Shown here one piece after another: positions 1 to 5,823 of a stretch of DNA of 5,823 bases. Positions within the stretch are counted from its first letter, which is position 1. Every line of letters starts with the position of its first letter. Position numbers and translations under genes: made by a program. This DNA is from Candidatus Zixiibacteriota bacterium (GTDB lineage Bacteria > Zixibacteria > MSB-5A5 > GN15 > PGXB01). The stretch covers positions 1-5,823 of the forward strand of contig DAOWOO010000105.1 of NCBI GenBank assembly GCA_030642025.1, in the 5' to 3' direction. Below the pieces are notes generated by a model that was given only the letters and a program-made list of their open reading frames with translations, ran no database searches and was not told the origin of the DNA.

Positions 1-1
1 C

Positions 2-166
2 TCGGAGTTGCACAATATCGGCTGGGATGATTACCTGATGCGTGACGGCATCGTGGCTGTGGAATGGGGCGAAAGAGCCGGTGAGTTTTTACCGCACAAT
101 TATATTACTGTAATCATAGATATTACCGGCGAAAACAGCCGTGATTTGGAAATAACATTCGGGTAG
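2..166 (+). CDS. tsaE: TsaE, t6A-biosynthesis ATPase, C-terminal fragment
   Basis: The C-terminal 54 residues of an open frame entering from the left edge, ending at TAG 164-166. TsaE is the small cytoplasmic P-loop ATPase that works with TsaB and TsaD to install threonylcarbamoyl on A37 of ANN-decoding tRNAs. The visible part carries the family's typical end: an ELHNIGWDDYL stretch, then GIVAVEWGERAGEFLP, where the VEW...ER segment is the characteristic C-terminal motif. The Walker A and B regions lie upstream of the window, so catalytic competence cannot be judged. tsaB follows after only 4 nt, the common tsaE-tsaB arrangement, which strengthens the call. The identification rests on a short fragment plus context. 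Confidence 0.85.
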   Translation, partial: SELHNIGWDDYLMRDGIVAVEWGERAGEFLPHNYITVIIDITGENSRDLEITFG

Positions 167-170
167 GTAT

Positions 171-833
171 ATGACAACGCCGCTGCCGTTTATATTGGCC
201 ATCGACAGTTCGACCTCAGTATTAAGAGTAGGGCTTTCTCTCGAAGACGGTCGAATTGTCTCCCGTGAAAACAATGACCGCTTCAGTCATGCCGAGTTTA
301 TTTTCCCGTTGATAGAGGGCGTCTTAGATGAAGGCAATATATGCCGGGCGCAGATAAATGCGATAGCCGTGTCCACCGGGCCGGGATCGTTTACGGGGCT
401 TCGGGTCGGCATGTCTGCGGCCAAGGCGCTGGCCTCGGCGTTAAATGTGCCCCTTGTCGGCATCTCCACTTTTGCCGCTCTGGCTGAGCCGCTTTTCTCA
501 GAGTATGGCCCGACCGGTATCCTGATACCGTCGCGGCGCGGAGAATTTTACCTGGGCGATATAGTTTCAACTGACTTTGATAATGAGAGTATTACCGTTG
601 TCAGCACTACCGCTTTGTCCTCCGTATGCAGCCTGAGGCACTTATTTGGGGTTGACTGCGAACTTTCGGCCGATAATTTCCCCGGTTATATCATTATCAC
701 CGCGAACCAATTTTCGCCCGGCATAGAGGGATTCATCATGTCCGCTTCGGAAAAACTTCCCGGCAAGGGCGATAATATCGATACTTTGGAACCGCTGTAT
801 GTTCAGCAGTTTCAGGCGGGCGGGAAAAAATGA
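171..833 (+). CDS. tsaB: TsaB, t6A threonylcarbamoyltransferase complex subunit
   Basis: A 220-residue protein, close to the family's usual 220-235. TsaB is the catalytically inactive ASKHA-fold partner that dimerises with TsaD and recruits TsaE in bacterial tRNA t6A37 synthesis. Visible marks are the N-terminal ILAIDSST strand (residues 8-15), a SHAEFIFPLIE segment (39-49, usually HSExLLP), the signature STGPGSFTGLRVG (68-80), SRRGEFYLG (121-129, equivalent of the usual DARRGEVY, with Ser for the first Asp), and a terminal EPLYVQ (207-212). The ATG lies 4 nt after the tsaE stop, and a GGGTAGG stretch spanning that stop is the only ribosome-binding-like sequence. The gene ends in an ATGA overlap with rimI. 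tsaD, its obligate partner, is not in this window. Older names are yeaZ and a mistaken 'glycoprotease' label. Confidence 0.95.
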   Translation: MTTPLPFILAIDSSTSVLRVGLSLEDGRIVSRENNDRFSHAEFIFPLIEGVLDEGNICRAQINAIAVSTGPGSFTGLRVGMSAAKALASALNVPLVGISTFAALAEPLFSEYGPTGILIPSRRGEFYLGDIVSTDFDNESITVVSTTALSSVCSLRHLFGVDCELSADNFPGYIIITANQFSPGIEGFIMSASEKLPGKGDNIDTLEPLYVQQFQAGGKK

Positions 834-1303
834 AGAGCATGAAAAAAGATATTACCGGGCCGCCGAATCTTGTTATAAGGCCGATGACCGTATCCGATAT
901 TGACCGGGTGGTTCTTCTGGAGCAACAACTTTTTACCGATCCCTGGCCGAAGTTGGCCTTTGAACAGGATGCTGATTCTGAAAACATTGGTTTTCTGATC
1001 GCCGAAATCGACGGTGCGATATGCGGTTATGCCGGCTATATGTTATTTCTTGGAGGAGCCCATCTGATCAATATTGCCGTGGCTTCCGAATACAGGGGAA
1101 AATCTATTGCTAAAATATTATTAAACCATATCTTGGAAATCGCTAAAACGGCAGGTTGTGTAAATATTTTTCTGGATGTGAGGCCAAGCAATGAGGCCGC
1201 CATCGGTTTATACAGAAAGTATGGCTTTTATGAATTATTCAAGCGTCCCAATTATTATTATTCACCGGTGGAGGACGCCTTGGTTATGGTAAAAAATCTT
1301 TAA
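830..1303 (+). CDS. rimI: RimI-type GNAT N-acetyltransferase (ribosomal protein S18 N-terminal acetylation)
   Basis: A 157-residue GNAT-fold protein. RimI transfers acetyl from acetyl-CoA to the N-terminal Ala of ribosomal protein S18. Visible features are the N-terminal strand LVIRPMTVSDIDRV (14-27), DPWP (37-40), the central strand INIAVASEYRGKSIAKIL (80-97) with the acetyl-CoA pyrophosphate loop, LDVRPSNEAAIGLYRKYGF (115-133), and a RPNYYY...EDALVM end (139-153) typical of RimI. Two positions differ from the usual pattern: the loop reads RGKSIA where a Gly is usual in place of Ser92, and LEVR reads LDVR, putting Asp116 where enterobacterial RimI has its catalytic Glu. The acid Tyr appears kept (Tyr128). 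The ATG at 830 overlaps the tsaB stop as ATGA; an in-frame ATG at 839 is a possible alternative. The tsaE-tsaB neighbours support RimI over a generic acetyltransferase. Confidence 0.88.
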   Translation: MKSMKKDITGPPNLVIRPMTVSDIDRVVLLEQQLFTDPWPKLAFEQDADSENIGFLIAEIDGAICGYAGYMLFLGGAHLINIAVASEYRGKSIAKILLNHILEIAKTAGCVNIFLDVRPSNEAAIGLYRKYGFYELFKRPNYYYSPVEDALVMVKNL

Positions 1304-1315
1304 AGTGATTAGTAT

Positions 1316-2158
1316 GTGCCAATGGACTGGTTCAAAAGAAATAAGGCCGGACTGGCCAAGACAGAAAAAAAAGATATTCCCGATGGTCTCTGGACCAAGT
1401 GCCCTGAATGCAGCGAAATAATCTATACAAAACAACTGGAAGAAAACCGCTGGATTTGCCCGGTCTGTAAATATCATTTCCGCATCTCCAGCCGGAAATA
1501 TATTGACATAATCCTGGATAACGGTCAGTTGGAAGAGTTCGACAGCGATCTGGAGTCAAAAGATCCTTTAAAATTCAAGGATTCCAAGAAATATCCGGAT
1601 CGAGTCAAGGCGGCTCAGGCCAAATCTTCCTTAAAAAACGGGGTTATTTCCGGAATTGGGAAGATTGACAACCACGACGTCTCGTTTGCCATAATGGATT
1701 TCAGCTTTATCGGCGGATCCATGGGTTCGGTGGTCGGCGAAAAGATAGCCCGGGCTATTGAGAGAGCCATCGACCGCCGGATTCCATTGATTATTGTCTC
1801 CTGTTCCGGGGGAGCACGGATGCAGGAAGGAATTTTGTCGCTGATGCAGATGGCCAAAACCTCAGCTCTTCTGGCTATTCTGGCGGAGAAAAAAATACCG
1901 TATATTTCTGTTTTAACTAATCCCACTACCGCTGGTGTAATGGCCAGTTATGCCTCGCTGGGCGATGTCATTATAGCCGAACCAAAAGCGCTTCTGGGCT
2001 TTGCCGGACCGCGTGTCATTCAGCAGACTATCGGCCAGGACCTGCCCGAAGGATTCCAGTCATCGGAATTTTTCCTCGAAAAGGGATTTCTGGATAAAAT
2101 CGTCGAGCGTAACGACCTCCGAAAAACAGTTGCACTCTTATTAAAATATTTCCGGTAG
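1316..2158 (+). CDS. accD: Acetyl-CoA carboxylase carboxyltransferase subunit beta
   Basis: AccD pairs with AccA to move the carboxyl group from carboxybiotin to acetyl-CoA, giving malonyl-CoA for fatty-acid synthesis in the cytoplasm. At 280 residues it is slightly shorter than E. coli AccD (304). The N-terminal four-Cys zinc ribbon is intact: CPEC (Cys29, Cys32) and CPVC (Cys48, Cys51), 15 residues apart. The crotonase-like core follows, with FIGGSMGSVVGEK (131-143), SCSGGARMQEG (162-172, an oxyanion-hole glycine motif), NPTTAGVMASYASLGD (202-217) and AGPRVIQQTIGQDLPEGFQ (230-248). The start is ambiguous: GTG at 1316 sits about 8 nt after a weak AGTGA, while ATG at 1322 gives MDWFKRNK, closer to the MSW start of E. 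coli AccD. The gap to rimI is 12 nt (6 nt more if ATG is used). accA is not in the window. Confidence 0.97.
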   Translation: MPMDWFKRNKAGLAKTEKKDIPDGLWTKCPECSEIIYTKQLEENRWICPVCKYHFRISSRKYIDIILDNGQLEEFDSDLESKDPLKFKDSKKYPDRVKAAQAKSSLKNGVISGIGKIDNHDVSFAIMDFSFIGGSMGSVVGEKIARAIERAIDRRIPLIIVSCSGGARMQEGILSLMQMAKTSALLAILAEKKIPYISVLTNPTTAGVMASYASLGDVIIAEPKALLGFAGPRVIQQTIGQDLPEGFQSSEFFLEKGFLDKIVERNDLRKTVALLLKYFR

Positions 2159-2166
2159 TTGCTGCC

Positions 2167-3450
2167 ATGCCGAATTCGATTGGCAATTACAGGGCGGCGC
2201 TTGATTTTATTCTTGCCCGCGAGCATTTCGGCATTAAACTCGGTCTGGATAATATCAGCCGTTTTCTGGATGCCATCGGAAGACCGCATGACAGGTTTCC
2301 AGCCATACATCTGGCCGGTACCAATGGCAAAGGTTCGACGGCGGCCTATATTGATTCTATCATGCGTCAGGCCGGATACAAAGTCGGGATATTCACCTCG
2401 CCTCACCTGGTTGATTTTCGCGAACGGATTCGGGTCAACGGGAAAAGAATTTCTGCGCAGTACATAACCGATTTCATAAGAAAATACCGGGGCATAATTG
2501 TCAGGCACAAGATAACTTTCTTTGAGGTCTGCACGGCTCTGGCCTTCTGCCATTTCGCTGATAGGAAAGTCGATCTGGCCGTGGTTGAATTCGGGCTGGG
2601 CGGGCGGCTGGACGCCACCAACACGCTCGTGCCGCTGCTGTCGATTATAACGGATATATCATTCGATCATACCAATATCCTCGGTGAAACCATAAAAAAA
2701 ATCACCTATGAGAAAGCAGGGATTATTAAAAAGGGAATACCTGTACTAACGGGTATCCTGCCGTTGGGCGCTCGGAATGAAGTGGCCCGGGTCTGTTGTA
2801 AAAGAAAATCGCCCCTGTTACGGCTTATGCCAAAAAACTTCATCATGAACGGCCGACCGTTCGGCTTTGAATATGAAGGCAATTTATTGTCTGTAAGAAA
2901 TCTACAATCGTCACTGCCGGGCGATCATCAGGTAAAAAACGCCGCACTGGCTGTCCGGTCAACGGAGTGCCTGATGGAAAGCGGTTTCAAAATTACCCGA
3001 CTGGATATTATCAATGGATTAAAAAAGACCGACTGGCCGGGAAGATTTGAAATACTTAAATTCAGAGGCAAGCCGACGGTGATTCTCGATGTCGGTCATA
3101 ACCCGGCGGGGGTGAAGGCAACTGTTACCTGTTTTCGAAAAATGTTTCCCGGTCGAAAGGCTGACCTTGTAATCGGCTTTGTCAGGTTCAAGTCGCTTGC
3201 GGAAATAGTCGGAACTCTTCAAAGAATTGCCCGTCGCGTTGAAATTGCTCGTCTGGATACATACCGCACCACCGAACCGTCGGAGATTGCGCGTCATTTT
3301 TCAAGAGGAATTCCGGTGGTAACCTCCAATTCGCTGGTTGAATCCGCCCGACGACTGATACATTCGGCGCGAAATGACGATATAGTGATTATCTGCGGTT
3401 CGCATTATGCCGTGGGAGAATTTCTGGCAGGTAAGAAGAAGATTTTATGA
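2167..3450 (+). CDS. folC: Bifunctional folylpolyglutamate synthase / dihydrofolate synthase
   Basis: A Mur-ligase-family ATP-dependent enzyme of 427 residues, usual for FolC. It adds glutamate to dihydropteroate and/or further glutamates to folates. Visible motifs in order are HLAGTNGKGS (48-57, the P-loop), TSPHL (77-81), ERIRVNGK (86-93), EFGLGGRLDATN (141-152), SFDHTNILG (165-173), EKAGIIKKG (182-190, holding the lysine region that is carbamylated in the family), PGRFEI (291-296) and DVGHNPAG (308-315) at the start of the C-terminal domain, ending with ICGSHYAVGEF (409-419). The C-domain segment that often contains DKD reads GFVRFKSLAEI here. No clear Shine-Dalgarno precedes the ATG, which is 8 nt after the accD stop, so translation may rely on readthrough of ribosomes from accD. 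The stop overlaps the next start as ATGA. Sequence alone does not tell whether both activities are present. Confidence 0.96.
   Translation: MPNSIGNYRAALDFILAREHFGIKLGLDNISRFLDAIGRPHDRFPAIHLAGTNGKGSTAAYIDSIMRQAGYKVGIFTSPHLVDFRERIRVNGKRISAQYITDFIRKYRGIIVRHKITFFEVCTALAFCHFADRKVDLAVVEFGLGGRLDATNTLVPLLSIITDISFDHTNILGETIKKITYEKAGIIKKGIPVLTGILPLGARNEVARVCCKRKSPLLRLMPKNFIMNGRPFGFEYEGNLLSVRNLQSSLPGDHQVKNAALAVRSTECLMESGFKITRLDIINGLKKTDWPGRFEILKFRGKPTVILDVGHNPAGVKATVTCFRKMFPGRKADLVIGFVRFKSLAEIVGTLQRIARRVEIARLDTYRTTEPSEIARHFSRGIPVVTSNSLVESARRLIHSARNDDIVIICGSHYAVGEFLAGKKKIL
3433..3442 (+). promoter_or_regulatory. Weak purine-rich ribosome-binding stretch before the kinase
   Basis: AAGAAGAAGA lies 4 nt before the ATG at 3447, inside the last codons of folC. 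It is purine-rich but lacks a GGAGG core. With the ATGA overlap, translation of the kinase is probably coupled to folC. This is an inference from spacing and composition only. Confidence 0.4.
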
Positions 3451-4799
3451 CGCAAAAAAAAACACGGCGCCCGACGCAAAAGGAAACGATCAAAAAACTC
3501 GAACGCCAGGCCGACCAGCGCCTGGCTGAACTGACCGAATCCAACCGCCGGCTGAAACGCAAGATATTCGATCTATATACGATATTCGAGCTGAGCCGTA
3601 ATTTTAATGCCGTCTTAAATTTCGAAACACTACTCGATTCGTTCGTGCTGACCTCTCTTGGTCAAATGGGTGCGGCCAAGGCGGCATTATATCTTCCGCC
3701 GGAAATGGGTCATAATGATTTTCACCTGGTCCGCTCCAAGGGCCCGTCTCCGTTCCCCAAAGATGATATAGTCATTGATCCGAAAACTGATTTCGGTTCG
3801 CATATAACCGCACTTAATCGACCGGTGGAACTAAAGGAAATCGGAAAAAGCCTGGCTCCCCGGGTTTATAAAGCGATGTGCCGATGCTTTCCCAGCGGAT
3901 TGATTGTGCCGATGGTTTTCCAGGCGACTCTTCGGGGTATTTTGATTATTGCCGGCAAGGAGTCGGGGCAGAAGTACCAGCCCGATGATGTCGAGTTCCT
4001 GTCGATACTGGCCAGCCAGACATCGGTCTCGATTGAAAATGCACGCCTTTACGAATCTGAAAAAGATGCTCTGGAAAAGCTTAAAAGTACACAGAAACTT
4101 CTGGTACAGTCGGAGCGCCAGGCCGCTCTGGGTGAATTATCGGCCAAAATTGCTCATGAGGTAAATAATCCCCTGGGCATAATCAAAAACTACCTGCATC
4201 TGGCATCACGGCACACCGAGGGAGACCAAAAGGCCAAAGAATATGTCGAAATAATCCGACAGGAAATTGATCGGATTGCCAAGATTGTCCAGCAGCTTCT
4301 CGATTTCCAGCGTCAGCGGATTATTGAATTTGTCGATATTGACCCTGAGAAACTGGTAAGAGATGTCCTTTCTCTTATGTCTCGTCAATTTGAGGAGTCC
4401 GGCATAACAGCCCGGCTAAAAATCAAAAAAAAGCCTCCGGTTATTGCGGCGTGGCCTGACGGGTTGAAACAGGTTCTGTTAAACATCCTGATAAATGCCA
4501 AAGATGCCATTAAGACCGATGGCGAAATTGACATCACTATTACCACATCCGATCATACCATTACTTTCAGAATTGAAGATACCGGTCCCGGAATTGAACC
4601 GAAAAACATATCGCACATTTTCGAGCCGTTTTTTACTACTAAAGAAGGCGGCGGAACCGGTCTGGGACTCTCGGTTTGCTACGGCGTGATAAAAAACCAT
4701 GGCGGAGTTATCGCATTTGAAAATACCGAACGAGGCGGTTGTTTTGAGATTGAATTGCCAATAGAACAAGAAGGGATAGAATATGAGTGGGGAATCTGA
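3447..4799 (+). CDS. Soluble GAF-domain sensor histidine kinase
   Basis: A 450-residue two-component kinase with no signal peptide or hydrophobic membrane segment, so probably cytoplasmic. Layout: a charged N-terminal coiled coil (about 11-43), a GAF-like sensor domain (about 45-200, entered through FDLYTIFELSR), a signalling helix (about 203-228), a DHp dimerisation/phosphoacceptor domain with the H-box IAHEVNNPLG (His237), and an HATPase_c domain. The latter has the N-box LLNILINAKDAI (344-355, Asn350 the expected Mg/ATP ligand), G1 DTGPGI (378-383), F-box FEPFFTTK (392-399) and G2 GTGLGLSV (403-410). All catalytic boxes are intact. The HExxNPLG H-box resembles NtrB/AtoS-type kinases. The GAF domain contains a Cys145-x-Cys147 pair. 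The gene starts in the folC stop and overlaps the next gene by 17 nt. The signal it senses cannot be read from the sequence. Confidence 0.95.
   Translation: MTQKKTRRPTQKETIKKLERQADQRLAELTESNRRLKRKIFDLYTIFELSRNFNAVLNFETLLDSFVLTSLGQMGAAKAALYLPPEMGHNDFHLVRSKGPSPFPKDDIVIDPKTDFGSHITALNRPVELKEIGKSLAPRVYKAMCRCFPSGLIVPMVFQATLRGILIIAGKESGQKYQPDDVEFLSILASQTSVSIENARLYESEKDALEKLKSTQKLLVQSERQAALGELSAKIAHEVNNPLGIIKNYLHLASRHTEGDQKAKEYVEIIRQEIDRIAKIVQQLLDFQRQRIIEFVDIDPEKLVRDVLSLMSRQFEESGITARLKIKKKPPVIAAWPDGLKQVLLNILINAKDAIKTDGEIDITITTSDHTITFRIEDTGPGIEPKNISHIFEPFFTTKEGGGTGLGLSVCYGVIKNHGGVIAFENTERGGCFEIELPIEQEGIEYEWGI
4769..4776 (+). promoter_or_regulatory. Ribosome-binding site of the response regulator
   Basis: AGAAGGGA, 6 nt before the ATG at 4783 and inside the kinase coding region, is the best Shine-Dalgarno-like match at any junction in the window. 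An in-frame TAG at 4777-4779 blocks any earlier start, and the next in-frame ATG (4831) would cut into the receiver domain, so this site fixes the start. Confidence 0.7.
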
Positions 4800-5823
4800 A
4801 CATATCCTGATTGTCGATGATGAAGAACGGATGTGCCGTTCGCTTGAGGAGCTTTTCAGCGCCGATGGCTATCGCGTCACTGCCTGTCAGTCCGGTAAAG
4901 AAGCTATTGAGAAGATCAAAACCGAATCCATATCACTGGTCGTTTCCGATATCAAAATGCCGGAAGTAACCGGATTGGATATCCTGAAAGCGACTCAGGA
5001 GATTGACCCGCGAATAGTGGTTATTCTAATGACCGGTTATGCCTCGCTTGAATCTGCTCTTGATGCCATACAAAACGGCGCCTTTGCATATTTGCTCAAG
5101 CCGGTAGAATTCTCTCAGCTTGAAATTTGGGTGGAAAGAGGCCTCGAAAAACGCCAGGCCGCTCTGGCACGATTAGAACTTCTGAAGGAGCTGCAAACCG
5201 CCAATATTAATCTGAACAGCCGTCTTGAAGAGATCAATGCGCTGTATGAGGCGGGGAAATCGCTCGGATCAACTCATGATCTGCAGGAACTCCTGGATAA
5301 AATAATCTCACTGGCCTCCGGAGTCACCAAGGCGGAAATCGGCTCGCTTATGCTGATAGACCGGACCGGAGAATCTCTCACAATTGAAGCCAGTATCGGT
5401 CTGGATAAAAAAATAGCCGAATCGGTCAGACTGCCGATGGGATCATCAATCGCCGGTTACGTTGCTCAGACCGGCGAGGAACTAATTGTGGCTGATGTGG
5501 AAAAAGATGAACGCTTTGGTCGTATCAACCGCGAAAGATACAGTTCCGCCTCACTGCTTTGTGTCCCGCTGAAAGTCACTAACCGGATTCTCGGCGTAAT
5601 CAATATGGCAAATAAGAAAGGCGGCGCCGGGTTCGATGATCATGACCTGAAACTCCTGACAACTTTTGCCTCACAGGCGGCCGTGGCCATTGACGATACC
5701 CGGCAATTCGAGGAAAACCGTCAGAAATTGAAAGAGTTCTCAATACTTTTTGAACTGTCTCGTGAACTATCCCGGGTCGGATCGATTTCAGCTATGCGCA
5801 ATGCCGTCCTGGAAAATCTAAAA
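4783..5823 (+). CDS. Response regulator with receiver and GAF domains, C-terminus beyond the window
   Basis: An open frame of 347 codons with no stop before the window end. Residues 6-120 form a receiver domain: ILIVDDEE with acidic pair Asp12/Asp13, the phosphoacceptor Asp56 in VVSDIKMP, the switch Thr84 in ILMTGYA, and Lys106 in LLKPVEF. A long charged helix, likely a coiled coil, spans about 112-160. A bacterial GAF domain follows (about 165-306), with GSSIAGYVAQTGEELIVADV (220-239), DERFG (242-246), LLCVPL (258-263) and ILGVINMANK (269-278). A second helix with FSILFELSRELSR (319-331) starts at the end of the GAF and looks like the entry to a further GAF domain. No DNA-binding or enzymatic output is visible; it must lie downstream or be absent. 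The 17-nt overlap with the kinase makes this its likely partner. Outputs such as GGDEF, phosphatase, or kinase are possible but unseen. Confidence 0.93.
   Translation, partial: MSGESEHILIVDDEERMCRSLEELFSADGYRVTACQSGKEAIEKIKTESISLVVSDIKMPEVTGLDILKATQEIDPRIVVILMTGYASLESALDAIQNGAFAYLLKPVEFSQLEIWVERGLEKRQAALARLELLKELQTANINLNSRLEEINALYEAGKSLGSTHDLQELLDKIISLASGVTKAEIGSLMLIDRTGESLTIEASIGLDKKIAESVRLPMGSSIAGYVAQTGEELIVADVEKDERFGRINRERYSSASLLCVPLKVTNRILGVINMANKKGGAGFDDHDLKLLTTFASQAAVAIDDTRQFEENRQKLKEFSILFELSRELSRVGSISAMRNAVLENLK

Noticed and set aside
1304..1315. The rimI-accD gap as a possible promoter or terminator
   Set aside because: Twelve nt is too short for either, and no -10/-35 pair or hairpin is visible across the junction.
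1615..1926. A 103-codon minus-strand frame inside accD
   Set aside because: It is fully antisense to the conserved carboxyltransferase core, with no domain and no matching ribosome-binding site.
2159..2467. A 102-codon + strand frame overlapping the start of folC
   Set aside because: It is an out-of-frame shadow of folC; the FolC frame carries the P-loop and other motifs over the same bases.
2020..2553. A 177-codon open frame on the minus strand
   Set aside because: It lies antisense across the end of accD and the start of folC, both of which have unmistakable family motifs. Its translation shows no recognisable domain.
2852..2865. A perfect 5-bp inverted repeat (GCCGA/TCGGC, 4-nt loop)
   Set aside because: It lies in the middle of folC, has no T-run after it and is short enough to occur by chance, so it is not a terminator or operator.
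3949..4164. Short + strand frames inside the kinase (also 4495-4689)
   Set aside because: They are out-of-frame with the kinase catalytic boxes and have arginine/proline-rich or low-information translations.

Overview
The window is a dense bacterial gene cluster. Seven protein-coding genes lie head to tail on the + strand, the first and last cut by the window edges, and no gap between genes exceeds 12 nt. The minus strand holds nothing I can support. Base composition looks balanced, with GC a little under half by eye. Lysine-coding A-runs and soluble GAF-domain signalling proteins are frequent. The protein set is that of a Gram-negative-type, probably environmental bacterium. The general flavour (a soluble GAF histidine kinase plus a GAF response regulator beside housekeeping genes) would fit an FCB-type candidate phylum such as Zixibacteria, or a deltaproteobacterial-type lineage. 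That placement is a low-confidence impression, not a result.

Layout: (1) 2-166, the C-terminal end of tsaE; (2) 171-833, tsaB; (3) 830-1303, a RimI-type GNAT acetyltransferase; (4) 1316-2158, accD, the acetyl-CoA carboxylase beta subunit; (5) 2167-3450, folC, folylpolyglutamate/dihydrofolate synthase; (6) 3447-4799, a soluble GAF sensor histidine kinase; (7) 4783 to the window end, a receiver-GAF response regulator that is still open at base 5823. The last gene is well supported although it has no stop codon inside the window.

How the genes relate: tsaE and tsaB make the nucleotide-handling and scaffold parts of the bacterial t6A37 tRNA-modification machinery. rimI often travels with them and is expected to acetylate ribosomal protein S18. 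accD and folC form a second familiar pair, serving fatty-acid and folate metabolism. The kinase and regulator are almost certainly a cognate two-component pair. Junctions are tight: 4-nt ATGA overlaps at tsaB/rimI and folC/kinase, a 17-nt overlap at kinase/regulator, and gaps of 4, 12 and 8 nt elsewhere. I see no promoter, terminator, RNA gene, repeat array or mobile element, so the simplest reading is one long transcript that starts upstream and continues downstream.

I did not find a clearly new biological system. The points most worth a second look are the regulator, whose output domain lies beyond the window and whose GAF-entry helix resembles that of the kinase; the coupling of this sensor pair to housekeeping genes; and conservative but notable active-site substitutions in the RimI-like protein.
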